A stretch of DNA of 64,000 nucleotides from Actinoplanes sp. NBC_00393. Lineage in GTDB: Bacteria; Actinomycetota; Actinomycetes; Mycobacteriales; Micromonosporaceae. How positions within the stretch are numbered: position 1 is the first letter of the stretch; every line of letters begins with the position of its first letter. The translations under genes and the position numbers were made by a program. The notes under the pieces were generated by a model, which had not been told where the DNA came from, ran no database searches, and saw only the letters and a program-made list of their open reading frames with translations. The stretch spans positions 9,332,001 through 9,396,000 of the forward strand of contig NZ_CP107942.1 of the NCBI RefSeq assembly GCF_036053395.1, given 5' to 3'. Below, piece after piece: positions 34,648 through 43,762 of this stretch.

Positions 34648-37134
34648 GTGGAACCCGTACCGACCCTGGCGAGCATCCGCCGCGCACTGCGCCGGGCCGC
34701 CGACGGCAAAGCGATCGACGTCGACGAGGCGACCGCGTTGCTCGCGGCCTCCGGGGACCAGTTCGACGAGCTGCTGGCCATCGCCGGCGGTGTCCGGGAC
34801 GCGGGTCTGCGCGAAGCCGGCCGTCCCGGCGTGGTGACGTACTCCCGCAAGGTCTTCATCCCGCTGACCCGGCTCTGCCGGGACCGGTGTCATTACTGCA
34901 CCTTCGCCACCGTGCCGCATCGCCTGCCGGCCGCCTTCCTGGAACGCGACGAGGTGCTGGAGATCGCCCGGCAGGGCGCCGCGCAGGGTTGCAAGGAGGC
35001 GCTGTTCACCCTCGGCGACCGGCCGGAGGAGCGCTGGCCGGCGGCCCGGCAGTGGCTCGACGAGCGTGGCTACGACTCGACCCTGGACTACGTGCGGGCC
35101 TGCGCGATCGCCGTGCTCGAGGAGACCGGCCTGCTGCCGCACCTCAACCCCGGGGTGCTGAGCTGGGCCGAGCTGCAGCGGCTCAAGCCGGTCGCGCCGA
35201 GCATGGGGATGATGCTGGAGACCACCGCCACCCGGCTGTGGTCGGAGAAGAGCGGGCCGCACTACGGCTCGCCGGACAAGGAGCCCGCGGTCCGGCTGCG
35301 GGTGCTCGACGACGCCGGCCGGGTCGGCGTCCCGTTCACCACCGGCATCCTGATCGGCATCGGCGAGACCGTTCCCGAGCGGGTGGACTCGTTGTTCGCG
35401 ATCCGCCGGGCGGCCCGCGAGTACGGGCACATCCAAGAGGTCATCATTCAGAACTTCCGCGCCAAGCCGGACACGGCGATGCGCGGGATGCCGGACGCCG
35501 AGCTGCGCGAGCTGGCCGCGACGGTGGCCGTGGCCCGGATCATCATGGGGCCGCGGGCCCGGATCCAGGCCCCGCCGAACCTGATCGACGACGAGTTCTC
35601 GCTGCTGCTGCGGGCCGGCATCGACGACTGGGGCGGCGTCTCGCCGGTCACCCCGGATCACGTCAACCCCGAGCGTCCTTGGCCGCAGATCGACCTTCTC
35701 TCTGAAATGTCGTCTAAATCGGGATTCGAACTGCGAGAGCGGCTCACGATCTACCCCGAGTATGTCCGCCGCGCCGACGAGGGCTGGCTCGACCCGCGCC
35801 TGGCCGCGCACGTCGCTGCGCTGGCCGGCCCGGACGGTCTGGCTCGCACGGTCAACCCGGTGGGACGGCCGTGGCAGGAGCCGGAGGAGACGTTCGCGAC
35901 CGGCCGGACCGACCTGTTCGCGGCAGTGGACACCGAGGGCCGCACCGCCGACCGCCGCTCCGACTTCGACGACGTCTACGGCGACTGGGCCGAGGTGGCC
36001 GCGCACGTCAAGGCCGCGCCGCAGACCATGCCCACCGACGTCGTGGCGGCCCTGAAGCTGGCCGCCGACGATCCGGGCGCGCTCCTGCTGGAGAAGAACG
36101 AGGACAAGGCGATGGCGTTGTTCAACGCCGACGGCCCGGCCCTCGACGAGCTCGCGAAGATCGCCGACGACCTGCGCCGGTCGGTCAACGGCGACGACAT
36201 CACGTACGTGGTGAACCGCAACATCAACTTCTCGAACGTCTGTTACGTCGGCTGCCGGTTCTGTGCCTTCGCCCAGCGGGAGAAGGACGCCGACGCGTAC
36301 CGGCTGTCCGTGGAGCAGGTGGCGGACCGGGCCGAGGAGGCGTGGCGCGACGGCGCGTCCGAAGTGTGCATGCAGGGTGGCATCGACCCGAAGATGCCGG
36401 TCACCGCGTACGCCGATCTGGTTCGTGCGGTGAAGCAGCGGGTGCCCGGGATGCATGTCCACGCGTACTCGCCGATGGAGATCGTCACCGCCTCCGCGAA
36501 GGCCGGCGTCTCGATCCGCGAGTGGCTCACCGATCTGAAGGCGGCCGGCCTCGGCACCATTCCGGGGACCGCTGCCGAGATCCTCGACGACGACGTGCGC
36601 TGGGTGCTGACCAAGGGTAAGTTGCCGACCGCCACCTGGGTGGACGTGGTCACCACCGCGCACCAGGTCGGCATCCGGTCCAGTTCGACCATGATGTACG
36701 GCCACGTCGACCACCCCCGCCAGTGGCTCGGCCACTTCCGGGTGCTGGCCGGCATCCAGGACGTGACCGGCGGCTTCACCGAGTTCGTGGCGTTGCCGTT
36801 CATCCACACGAACGCACCGATCTACCTGGCCGGGATCGCCCGCCCCGGTCCGACGTGGCGGGAGAACCGGGTGGTGCACGCGATGGCCCGGGTCCTGCTG
36901 CACGGCCGGATCGACAACATCCAGTGCTCCTGGGTGAAGCTCGGCGACGAGGGCACCCGGGTGATGCTCAACAGTGGCTGCAACGACCTCGGCGGCACCC
37001 TGATGGAGGAGACCATCTCCCGGATGGCGGGATCCGAGCACGGTTCGGCTCGGACGGTCGCCGAGCTCAAGGAACTGGCCGCCGCGGCCGGTCGTCCGGC
37101 GGTGGAACGCACCACCGTGTACGGACGCAGATAG
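34648..37134 (+). CDS. fbiC: Fo synthase, fused CofG-CofH (FbiC)
   Basis: An 828-residue fusion of two radical-SAM domains that builds the deazaflavin Fo from tyrosine and a pyrimidine precursor. The CofG half has its 4Fe-4S motif at C77-x3-C81-x2-C84 ([10 protein letters not shown]). The CofH half has C532-x3-C536-x2-C539 ([10 protein letters not shown]). Other markers are [37 protein letters not shown] and [19 protein letters not shown]. The length matches actinobacterial FbiC. GTG 34648 has AGAGG five bases upstream; in-frame GTGs at 34633 and 34561 would add a basic, poorly conserved extension. With cofD and cofE this gives the Fo synthase and two later F420 steps. Confidence 0.95.
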   Translation: MEPVPTLASIRRALRRAADGKAIDVDEATALLAASGDQFDELLAIAGGVRDAGLREAGRPGVVTYSRKVFIPLTRLCRDRCHYCTFATVPHRLPAAFLERDEVLEIARQGAAQGCKEALFTLGDRPEERWPAARQWLDERGYDSTLDYVRACAIAVLEETGLLPHLNPGVLSWAELQRLKPVAPSMGMMLETTATRLWSEKSGPHYGSPDKEPAVRLRVLDDAGRVGVPFTTGILIGIGETVPERVDSLFAIRRAAREYGHIQEVIIQNFRAKPDTAMRGMPDAELRELAATVAVARIIMGPRARIQAPPNLIDDEFSLLLRAGIDDWGGVSPVTPDHVNPERPWPQIDLLSEMSSKSGFELRERLTIYPEYVRRADEGWLDPRLAAHVAALAGPDGLARTVNPVGRPWQEPEETFATGRTDLFAAVDTEGRTADRRSDFDDVYGDWAEVAAHVKAAPQTMPTDVVAALKLAADDPGALLLEKNEDKAMALFNADGPALDELAKIADDLRRSVNGDDITYVVNRNINFSNVCYVGCRFCAFAQREKDADAYRLSVEQVADRAEEAWRDGASEVCMQGGIDPKMPVTAYADLVRAVKQRVPGMHVHAYSPMEIVTASAKAGVSIREWLTDLKAAGLGTIPGTAAEILDDDVRWVLTKGKLPTATWVDVVTTAHQVGIRSSSTMMYGHVDHPRQWLGHFRVLAGIQDVTGGFTEFVALPFIHTNAPIYLAGIARPGPTWRENRVVHAMARVLLHGRIDNIQCSWVKLGDEGTRVMLNSGCNDLGGTLMEETISRMAGSEHGSARTVAELKELAAAAGRPAVERTTVYGRR

Positions 37135-37320
37135 GGGGAGTGATCCATTCGGCGGACCCGGGTCGGGGGACCCGATGCCGCAAGGTCACAAAACGGGTTA
37201 AATTGGACGCGAGGGGCCGGTCTAGCGTTACCTTCCGGTGGCTCCGGGAGATAGGGCTGGAACGGGACCGTGAAGCGTCCGCGGCGCTTCGGGGAAACGG
37301 GCCTATTTAGCAGGTTCGGC

Positions 37321-37350
37321 TTGACGACGCACGTCTTACACGCGTGTAAT
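37321..37350 (+). promoter_or_regulatory. Probable whiB promoter with overlapping 14-bp palindrome
   Basis: In the 331-base gap before whiB (37135-37465), TTGACG (37321-37326) and TGTAAT (37345-37350) are spaced by 18 bases. TTACACGCGTGTAA (37336-37349) is a perfect palindrome covering the spacer and the -10 region. Its halves resemble BldD half-sites (TnACnC / GnGTnA) but with a 2-base rather than 1-base centre. The rest of the gap holds no gene I can support. Confidence 0.5.
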
Positions 37351-37465
37351 TTTGGTGGGGTTGTGGGGACGATGTGGCACATTCGCGTCGAACCCACAGA
37401 AACACGCCGCGTGCGTGGGGGGTCAGCGTCGGCTTCATTGCCGACGCGGAATTGGAGGCACGCCG

Positions 37466-37723
37466 ATGGAAGCGCAGGTTGAAGGGGTTGACCTGCTCGG
37501 GGATGCGCCCGAGTGGCAGGAGCGGGCATTGTGTTCGCAGACCGATCCGGAAGCCTTTTTCCCGGAGAAGGGCGGCTCGACGCGCGAGGCGAAGCGCATC
37601 TGTGGCCGCTGTGAGGTCAAGGCCGACTGCCTGGAATACGCGCTGGGCCACGACGAACGGTTCGGGATCTGGGGTGGACTGTCCGAACGTGAACGTCGCA
37701 AGTTGAAGCGCCGGGTGGCCTGA
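37466..37723 (+). CDS. whiB: WhiB-family iron-sulphur regulator (WhiB/WhiB2 type)
   Basis: An 85-residue Wbl protein. The four cluster-binding cysteines are C23, C46, C49 and C55, in the order C-x22-C-x2-C-x5-C. The motifs WQERALCSQTDPEAFFPEKG, GIWGG turn, and basic tail ERERRKLKRR are those of WhiB/WhiB2, which controls septation and sporulation together with WhiA. The sequence context near F420 and mannose genes matches the genomic setting recalled for Streptomyces whiB. ATG 37466 is preceded by GGAGG at about eight bases. The gene ends inside a 20-bp palindrome shared with the convergent gene. Confidence 0.93.
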   Translation: MEAQVEGVDLLGDAPEWQERALCSQTDPEAFFPEKGGSTREAKRICGRCEVKADCLEYALGHDERFGIWGGLSERERRKLKRRVA

Positions 37724-37736
37724 GCCGGCTCAGGCC
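37717..37736. terminator. 20-bp perfect palindrome carrying both convergent stop codons
   Basis: GGCCTGAGCCGGCTCAGGCC contains the TGA of whiB (37721-37723) and, on the other strand, the TGA of the zincin-like gene (37730-37732). It can fold as a hairpin in either transcript. Confidence 0.6.
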
Positions 37737-38206
37737 AGCTCGTCCGGATCCACACCGAGCAGATTGGCCACCTGCTCGATGATCACGTCGTGGACGAGGT
37801 CGGCGAGGTCCTCCCGATCCATCGCCCGGAATTCCAGCGGGCGGCGGTAGAGCACGATCCGCGGCGGCAACTCGTGCCGTCCCGGACGGCCGGGCAGCAG
37901 CCGGGCCAGGGGCACCTCGCCGTCCTCCAGCACGTCCGAGTCGTAGACGTTCAGCTCGGGCGGCACGTCCTCGACCGCGAACTCGACGCCGGCCAACTCC
38001 TTCGCGTAGCGCCGCTCCAGGCTCTCGACGGTGTCCAGCACCAGGTCGTCGAAGATCTCCGCCTTGGTGCGGGCCAGCGGGACGGTCGCCGGCACCAGGC
38101 GGCCGCGGAGGCCACGCCCGTGCCGGTCACGTCGGGCGGGACGGCCCGGGCCGGAGGTGCGCGCCGCCTTCGGATCCGTCCGGCGGCGTTCGGGGCTGGT
38201 GGTCAC
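37730..38206 (-). CDS. Zincin-like (PF06262-type) protein lacking the HExxH motif
   Basis: A 158-residue protein: an arginine-rich N-terminus, then the conserved domain (FDDLVLDTVESLERRYAKEL; VEFAVEDVPPELNVYDSDV; LPPRIVLYRRPLEFRAMDRE) and DLVHDVIIEQVANLLGVDPD. In the metallopeptidase-like family this last segment normally reads as HExxHxxG. Here the aligned residues are E-Q-V-A-N-L-L-G, so the zinc ligands are absent. Conserved position next to whiB suggests a structural or regulatory role. GTG 38206 is chosen as start; the upstream in-frame alternative at 38236 adds little. No ribosome binding site is obvious. Confidence 0.8.
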   Translation of the reverse strand: MTTSPERRRTDPKAARTSGPGRPARRDRHGRGLRGRLVPATVPLARTKAEIFDDLVLDTVESLERRYAKELAGVEFAVEDVPPELNVYDSDVLEDGEVPLARLLPGRPGRHELPPRIVLYRRPLEFRAMDREDLADLVHDVIIEQVANLLGVDPDELA

Positions 38207-38392
38207 GCGGCCAGCGTATCCCCACCGGGGCGACATACGTGGTCAGGCCGTTCGCATCGTGTGTCCGAGCCGCTAATTCGCCCCAACGGGGCGGCGTGTC
38301 GGGCTGTCATGGCCGAATCGTGATGCATCGTTGCCCGGCGTGTCGCGGGGCAACGCTCCCCAGAACGACCGGCGGGGAGATAACGTGCCGCC

Positions 38393-38755
38393 GTGAGGTC
38401 ACCACGGCGCTGCTCCCGGAACGGCTGTCCCCGACAGGCGGTCGCCACCCTGACCTACGTCTACAGCGATTCCACGGCTGTCGTCGGTCCCCTCGCGGCT
38501 TTCGCCGAACCCCACACGTACGACCTGTGTGAACCCCACGCTCGCAGCCTCACCGCCCCCCGAGGCTGGGAACTGGTCCGGCACGACGGCGACTTCGCGC
38601 CGCCACCCCCCACCACCGACGACCTCGTCGCGCTCGCCGAGGCCGTCCGCGAAGCCGCCCGTCCGATCCCGCCGCGCCCGGACGAGACCGATCCCGGCCC
38701 CGGCCACCAGACCGGCCGCCGCGGCCACCTGCGGGTCATTCCGCCGTCACACTGA
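38393..38755 (+). CDS. DUF3499-family protein
   Basis: A 120-residue actinobacterial protein of unknown function. The N-terminal part contains paired cysteines (RRCSRNGCPRQAVATLTYVY; YDLCEPHARSLTAPRGWELV), which suggests a small zinc site. The C-terminal half is proline-rich and probably disordered. The pattern is that of DUF3499, conserved between the whiB region and phosphomannomutase in several actinomycetes. GTG 38393 is the start. The gene is convergent with the polysaccharide deacetylase 13 bases away. Confidence 0.85.
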   Translation: MRSPRRCSRNGCPRQAVATLTYVYSDSTAVVGPLAAFAEPHTYDLCEPHARSLTAPRGWELVRHDGDFAPPPPTTDDLVALAEAVREAARPIPPRPDETDPGPGHQTGRRGHLRVIPPSH

Positions 38756-38767
38756 CCGCAACGCCCT

Positions 38768-39625
38768 TCAGGGCAGCGCGACCAGCTTGAAGCGCTTCTT
38801 CAACCACGGCAGCAGCGTGCGGTACGCCGCGATGGTGTCCGGCTGCGCATAGTCGTGGGAGAGCACGATCGACCCGGGCCGGGTGTGCTTCTGCACGATC
38901 TTGACGATCTTCTTGCGATGGTCACCGGGCGACTCGCCCTTCGGGTGCTCCCAGTCGCGGGGGTCGACCTTCCAGTAGATGGAGGCCATCCCCATCTGCT
39001 TCGCGGTGGCGACCACCGGCCGGTTGAAGTGGCCGCCCGGCGCCCGGAAGTACCGGATCTTCGCCTTCGGCACGGCAGCCCGGATCGCGGCGTTGGTGCG
39101 CTCCAGATCCGCCCTGATCTTGGCGGCCGGCTTCTTGCCCAGCTTGAGGTCGTGGTTCCACGTGTGGTTGCAGAGCGTGTGCCCGGCCTTGACGATCGCC
39201 CGGATCAGCTCAGGGTGCCGTTTGGCCTGCGTGCCGACCACGCAGAAGGTCGCCTTGATCTGGTATTTCGCGAGCATCCGCAGCAGCACCGGCGTGTAGT
39301 CCGGGTCCGGTCCGTCGTCGAAGGTCAGCGCGACACCGTCGGTCCCGGTGGTGAGATGGCTGCCGGCCGGCCCGGTACGCACCTTCTTACGCTTGTTGAC
39401 GATGGCCCGTTCGGTGCGCCTGCTGGTCGGCTTGGGCTTCGGCTTGGTGGTGGTGGCCGGCTCGGCCGGCTCGGCAGACGGAATCTCCACCGCCGGGGGC
39501 GCCGCCGCTGATGGTCCCGAAGCCCGTGGCGATGTCGTCTGCGCCGCGGCCGCCTGGCCGAGAAGGCCGGTCATGATCAGCAGAGCGCTGATCGTGAATG
39601 CCTTTCGGGTATGGGACAGCCGCAT
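38768..39625 (-). CDS. Secreted polysaccharide deacetylase (NodB domain)
   Basis: A 285-residue exported protein. A signal peptide (FTISALLIMTGLLGQAAAA) is followed by a Pro/Thr/Lys linker and the NodB catalytic domain. The catalytic and metal motifs are LTFDDGPDPDYTPVLLRM, NHTWNHDLKLGK with two histidine ligands, IRYFRAPGGHFNRP, and IVLSHDY. It removes acetyl groups from cell-wall or extracellular amino sugars. ATG 39625 is preceded by GGGGAGGATCTTG. A longer upstream reading has no ribosome binding site and no signal. Its target polymer is unknown. Confidence 0.93.
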   Translation of the reverse strand: MRLSHTRKAFTISALLIMTGLLGQAAAAQTTSPRASGPSAAAPPAVEIPSAEPAEPATTTKPKPKPTSRRTERAIVNKRKKVRTGPAGSHLTTGTDGVALTFDDGPDPDYTPVLLRMLAKYQIKATFCVVGTQAKRHPELIRAIVKAGHTLCNHTWNHDLKLGKKPAAKIRADLERTNAAIRAAVPKAKIRYFRAPGGHFNRPVVATAKQMGMASIYWKVDPRDWEHPKGESPGDHRKKIVKIVQKHTRPGSIVLSHDYAQPDTIAAYRTLLPWLKKRFKLVALP

Positions 39626-39790
39626 CAAGATCCTCCCCAGGTTCGCCGGCGAACTGACGACGATGCCTGGGAATCTCGCGAACCGCCAGTCCCGTACGTA
39701 TCTTTCATACGAAATCCGGCACGAATTCGGGGTGAACGGACTACCCTGCCGGGCCGGCACGCCCCCCTTCCTCGTGCCGACCCGGCCCGT

Positions 39791-40165
39791 TTAGCCGGCC
39801 AGTTCCGTGAGCTCCTCCTCGGTGAGCAGGCGGGACCGGATCAGGAACCGCACGCCCTCGGGTGCCTCCAGCGAGAAGCCGGCGCCACGCCCGGGGACCA
39901 CGTCCACCGTCAGATGCGTGTGCTTCCAGAGTTCGAACTGCGAGGCCGACATCCAGAACGTGATCGGCTCCGGCACCCCCTCGATCGCCAGAGACTCCAG
40001 CAGGACGTCGGAGTTGCCGGTACGGAACTCACCCTCCAGGTAGCACATCGGCGAACTGCCGTCGCAGCAGCCGCCGGACTGGTGGAACATCAGTGGGCCG
40101 TGCTGCCCCCGCAGCTGCCGCATCATGTCGGCAGCCGCGGGAGTCACGTCTACTCGGGTAGCCAT
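39791..40165 (-). CDS. DUF779-family protein partnered with aldehyde dehydrogenase
   Basis: A 124-residue protein. DUF779 features are MFHQSGGCCDGSSPMCYLEG with three conserved cysteines, EPITFWMSASQFELWKHTH and a C-terminal helix rich in leucine and glutamate. The gene sits three bases downstream of the aldehyde dehydrogenase gene, the usual association for this family. A role as metal- or thiol-dependent accessory to the dehydrogenase is inference. ATG 40165 is the start. Confidence 0.88.
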   Translation of the reverse strand: MATRVDVTPAAADMMRQLRGQHGPLMFHQSGGCCDGSSPMCYLEGEFRTGNSDVLLESLAIEGVPEPITFWMSASQFELWKHTHLTVDVVPGRGAGFSLEAPEGVRFLIRSRLLTEEELTELAG

Positions 40166-40168
40166 GGC

Positions 40169-41692
40169 CTAGAAGAAGCCCATGGCCTTGGGTGAGTAGC
40201 TGACCAGCAGGTTCTTGGTCTGCTGGTAGTGATCGAGCATCATCCGGTGGTTCTCCCGGCCGATGCCGGACTGCTTGTAGCCACCGAACGCGGCGTGCGC
40301 CGGGTAGAGGTGGTAGCAGTTCGTCCACACCCGGCCGGCCTTGATCGCCCGTCCGGCCCGGTACGCCTGGTTGATGTCCCGGGTCCACACGCCGGCGCCG
40401 AGGCCGTACAGGGTGTCGTTGGCGACCTTGATCGCGTCGTCGAAGTCGGCGAACGGGGTCACCGAGACCACCGGCCCGAAGATTTCCTCCTGGAAGATCC
40501 GCATGTTGTTGCGGCCCTCGAAGATCGTCGGCTGCACGTAGTAGCCGCCGGCCAGATCACCGGACAGCTCGGCGCGGCCGCCGCCGGTCAGCGCGCGGGC
40601 GCCCTCCTGCCGGCCGATGTCCAGGTACGACAGGATCTTCTCCAGCTGGTCGTTGGAGGCCTGCGCGCCGACCTGGGTGTCGGTGTCCAGCGGGTTGCCC
40701 TGCTTCAGGTTCTCGGTCCGCTTCACCGCGGCGGCCAGGAAGTCGGAGTAGTGGCTCTGCTGGATCAGCGCGCGCGACGGGCAGGTGCAGACCTCGCCCT
40801 GGTTCAGCGCGAACATCGTGAAGCCCTCGAGGGCCTTGTCGTAGAAGTCGTCGTCGGCGCGGCTGACGTCGTCGAAGAAGATGTTCGGGCTCTTGCCGCC
40901 CAGCTCCAGGGTGACCGGGATCAGGTTCTCGGAGGCGTACTGCATGATCAGGCGGCCGGTGGTGGTCTCACCGGTGAAGGCCACCTTCGCGACGCGGTTG
41001 GACGAAGCGAGCGGCTTGCCGGCCTCCACGCCGAAGCCGTTCACGATGTTCACCACGCCCGGCGGGATCAGGTCACCGATCAGCGAGAACAGGTAGTGGA
41101 TCGAGGCCGGGGTCTGCTCGGCCGGCTTGAGCACGACCGCGTTGCCGGCGGCCAGGGCCGGTGCCAGCTTCCAGACCGCCATCAGGATCGGGAAGTTCCA
41201 CGGGATGATCTGCGCGACCACGCCGAGCGGCTCGTGGAAGTGGTAGGCGACGGTGTCCTCGTCGAGCTCACCGGCGGTGCCCTCCTGGGCCCGGATCACA
41301 CTTGCGAAGTAGCGGAAGTGGTCGATCGCCAGCGGGATGTCGGCGGCCAGGGTCTCGCGGACCGCCTTGCCGTTCTCCCAGGCCTCGGCGACCGCGAGCT
41401 TCTCGAGGTTCTGCTCCATCCGGTCAGCGATCTTGTTGAGGATGATCGAGCGCTCGGTGGGCGAGGTCCGACCCCACGCCGGGGCCGCGCCGTGCGCCGC
41501 GTCCAGGGCCCGTTCCACGTCGTCCGCGGTGCCCCGGGCGATCTCGCAGAAGGCCCGGCCGGTGACCGGGGAGGGGTTCTCGAAGTATTGGCCCTTGGCC
41601 GGCGGGACGTACTCGCCGCCGATGTAGTGGTCGTAACGGGACTGGTAGCCGACGATGGCGCCCTCGGAACCGGGCGGGGTGTAGATGGTCAC
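40169..41692 (-). CDS. NAD-dependent aldehyde dehydrogenase (ExaC/AcoD-like)
   Basis: A 507-residue class 3-type aldehyde dehydrogenase that oxidises acetaldehyde or similar aldehydes to acids. The catalytic cysteine lies in [11 protein letters not shown]. The glutamate motif is [12 protein letters not shown]-binding text includes [20 protein letters not shown] and [11 protein letters not shown]. The C-terminus ([20 protein letters not shown]) is typical of the ExaC/acetaldehyde branch. ATG 41692 is the start. It is followed by DUF779 and preceded upstream by a GAF-domain regulator on the same strand, a common actinobacterial alcohol/aldehyde unit. Confidence 0.95.
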   Translation of the reverse strand: MTIYTPPGSEGAIVGYQSRYDHYIGGEYVPPAKGQYFENPSPVTGRAFCEIARGTADDVERALDAAHGAAPAWGRTSPTERSIILNKIADRMEQNLEKLAVAEAWENGKAVRETLAADIPLAIDHFRYFASVIRAQEGTAGELDEDTVAYHFHEPLGVVAQIIPWNFPILMAVWKLAPALAAGNAVVLKPAEQTPASIHYLFSLIGDLIPPGVVNIVNGFGVEAGKPLASSNRVAKVAFTGETTTGRLIMQYASENLIPVTLELGGKSPNIFFDDVSRADDDFYDKALEGFTMFALNQGEVCTCPSRALIQQSHYSDFLAAAVKRTENLKQGNPLDTDTQVGAQASNDQLEKILSYLDIGRQEGARALTGGGRAELSGDLAGGYYVQPTIFEGRNNMRIFQEEIFGPVVSVTPFADFDDAIKVANDTLYGLGAGVWTRDINQAYRAGRAIKAGRVWTNCYHLYPAHAAFGGYKQSGIGRENHRMMLDHYQQTKNLLVSYSPKAMGFF

Positions 41693-41744
41693 GGTCCTGC
41701 CTCCGTACCTCTTAGGGGGTCAGGGCCGGACGTTAGTTACGCAC

Positions 41745-41759
41745 ACGTTGCATCAACGT
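41745..41759. promoter_or_regulatory. Inverted repeat upstream of aldehyde dehydrogenase
   Basis: ACGTTG-cat-CAACGT, a perfect 6-bp inverted repeat with three-base centre, lies about 53 bases before the dehydrogenase start and overlaps the regulator's stop codon. It is a candidate binding site for the GAF-domain regulator. Confidence 0.4.
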
Positions 41760-42991
41760 TGCAGTGAGTACTCCCGGGTCAGTTCGGCGACGCGGCGGGC
41801 GGCGAACGGGTCGGCCGGGGCCAGCGCGGCGTAGGCCTCCCACATCTCCAGGTCGTCGGCGCCGAGCGGTCCGTTGAGCCAGCTCTGCAGGAGCCGCCGG
41901 TCGCCTGCGGCGAGCACGGCGGCCCGCAGCCGATCATCCAGGCGGCGGCGCAGGCGGACCACGCCGGGAGCGTCCGAGGCCGGCAACAACATTCCGGGGT
42001 ACGCCGAAAGCGCCTCACCCACCCGACCGGAGTCCAGCAGCCGCCCCACCGCCCCGAAGTCCACGTCGATCTCGGCGCGCAGCCGGTACGGCCGGGAGTC
42101 GAGCAGTTCCGGACCGAGGATGCGGCGCAGCCGGGACAGTTCGGCGCGGACCGTGACCGGGTTGACGTCGTCGCCGTACAGATCAAAGCCCAGTTGGTCC
42201 CCCGTGCGGCCTTCCGGATGCATGGTGAGCAGGACCAACAGCTCGGAGTGGCGCCGTCCCAGGCGCAGCCGCTTGCCACGCACGGTGAGCAGTGCCTCGT
42301 CCCGGCCCAGCGCGGCCACCGCCGGGCGGTCCCGCACCGGCCGGTCCGCGGCGAGATAGGCCTCCGCGGCCAGCGCGGTGGCCCGGACCAGCGCCAGGCT
42401 GTGCGGGTTGGCCAGGTGATCGCCGCCGGTCACGTCGATCGCGCCGAGCAGGAGCCCGGTCGCCGGGTCGTGCACCGGGGCCGCCGCGCAGGTCCACTGC
42501 TGCACCGGCCGGCTGAAATGCTCGGTCGCGAAGATCTGGATCGCGTGGTCGACGGCGAGCGCGGTGCCCGGCGCGTTCGTGCCGGCGTGCGCCTCGTCCC
42601 AGCGGGCGCCCGGCACGAAATTCATCGAGGCCGCGCCGCGCAGCGTGGCGGCGTGACCCTCGACCCAGAGCATCCGGCCGTGCGCGTCGCAGACCGCGAG
42701 GATGTGGTCGCCGTCCTCGGCCAGCCCACCCAGCAGATCCCGGAAGATCGGCATGACCGTTGCCAGCGGATGCGCCGACCGGTAGGCCTCCAGATCGTCG
42801 TCGGCCAGATCGATCGGCGCGGTGCTGTCGGCACCGATCCATGCGGCGGAGCGCGCCCAGGAGTCGGCGACCACGGTCCGCATCCGGTCCGGACGCCCAC
42901 CGCCCGACACGAAGCTCTCATGGGCGCGGCCGACCTGACGGATGCGTTCCGCCGGGTCGTCTCCGGGTGTCAGCGCGAGCCACGGGTTCAC
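41753..42991 (-). CDS. GAF-domain transcriptional regulator with winged-helix C-terminus
   Basis: A 412-residue regulator. Residues ~65-215 form a GAF-type sensor of the AcoR kind (GDHILAVCDAHGRMLWVEG; TNAPGTALAVDHAIQIFATE; WTCAAAPVHDPATGLLLGAI). After it, RLGRRHSELLVLLTMHPEGR and NPVTVRAELSRLRRILGPEL look like an OmpR/SARP-like winged helix rather than the AAA+ and Fis helix-turn-helix of classical AcoR. GTG 42991 is chosen because GGAGG lies eight bases upstream; a GTG at 43000 overlaps that site. It probably activates the adjacent aldehyde dehydrogenase operon in response to the aldehyde or alcohol. Confidence 0.85.
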   Translation of the reverse strand: MNPWLALTPGDDPAERIRQVGRAHESFVSGGGRPDRMRTVVADSWARSAAWIGADSTAPIDLADDDLEAYRSAHPLATVMPIFRDLLGGLAEDGDHILAVCDAHGRMLWVEGHAATLRGAASMNFVPGARWDEAHAGTNAPGTALAVDHAIQIFATEHFSRPVQQWTCAAAPVHDPATGLLLGAIDVTGGDHLANPHSLALVRATALAAEAYLAADRPVRDRPAVAALGRDEALLTVRGKRLRLGRRHSELLVLLTMHPEGRTGDQLGFDLYGDDVNPVTVRAELSRLRRILGPELLDSRPYRLRAEIDVDFGAVGRLLDSGRVGEALSAYPGMLLPASDAPGVVRLRRRLDDRLRAAVLAAGDRRLLQSWLNGPLGADDLEMWEAYAALAPADPFAARRVAELTREYSLQR

Positions 42992-43054
42992 CGGCAGCAC
43001 CTCCAGACCCCATCGTGACCCGCGTCACGGTGATTAACAACTAGGGTTCCAGCA

Positions 43055-43714
43055 GTGCAGCCGTGGCCGCGTACCGAAGAAGAAGCTCTTGCTGTCCAGG
43101 ACACCTTGCGTTCACGCGTGGTTCTTACTTCGGGGCCGGATGCCCCGGCCACCGTGGCCGGTCTCGACGTGGCCTACGACGGCGACCGGCTCGCCGCCGC
43201 TGTGGTCGTCCTGGACCTCGCCGACCTCTCGGTACGCGACACCGCCGTGGTCAGCGGGCGGCCCGCTTTCCCGTACATCCCGGGGTTGTTCGCGTTCCGG
43301 GAGATTCCCGCCCTGCTGGCGGCCCTGGAGAAGTTGACCGTCCGTCCGGAGGTGCTGGTCTGTGACGGGCAGGGGCTGGCGCATCCGCGCCGGTTCGGGC
43401 TGGCCTCGCACCTCGGCGTCCTCACCGGCCTGCCGGCCTTCGGGGTCGGCAAGACGCTGCTCGTCGGTGAGTACGAACCGGTGGGGGACGAGCGCGGCGC
43501 CCGGTCCCCGCTGATCGACGCGGGCGAGACGGTGGGCGCGGTGCTGCGGACGCAGACCGGAGTCAAGCCGGTCTTCGTCTCCGCCGGGCATCGCATCGAC
43601 CTGGATGCGTCTTGCCAGCTCACGCTGCGGTTGGCGACTCGTTACCGGCTGCCGGAGACGACACGGGCGGCTGACCGCGCCTGCCGTCTCGCAGTTGCAA
43701 CCATTCGCATGTGA
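43055..43714 (+). CDS. nfi: Endonuclease V (deoxyinosine 3'-endonuclease)
   Basis: A 219-residue DNA-repair nuclease that cuts near deoxyinosine. Family motifs are VAGLDVAYDGDRLAAAVVVL with the catalytic aspartate, YIPGLFAFREIPALLAALEK, VCDGQGLAHPRRFGLASHLG with the second acidic residue, and GVGKTLLVGE. The C-terminus with KPVFVSAGHRIDLDASCQL is conserved. The start is GTG 43055. It is divergent from the GAF regulator and precedes phosphomannomutase by 49 bases. Confidence 0.93.
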   Translation: MQPWPRTEEEALAVQDTLRSRVVLTSGPDAPATVAGLDVAYDGDRLAAAVVVLDLADLSVRDTAVVSGRPAFPYIPGLFAFREIPALLAALEKLTVRPEVLVCDGQGLAHPRRFGLASHLGVLTGLPAFGVGKTLLVGEYEPVGDERGARSPLIDAGETVGAVLRTQTGVKPVFVSAGHRIDLDASCQLTLRLATRYRLPETTRAADRACRLAVATIRM

Positions 43715-43762
43715 TCGCTCCGATACCCTCGGCGCAAAGGTAATCGGCTGAGGAGTGAGCAA

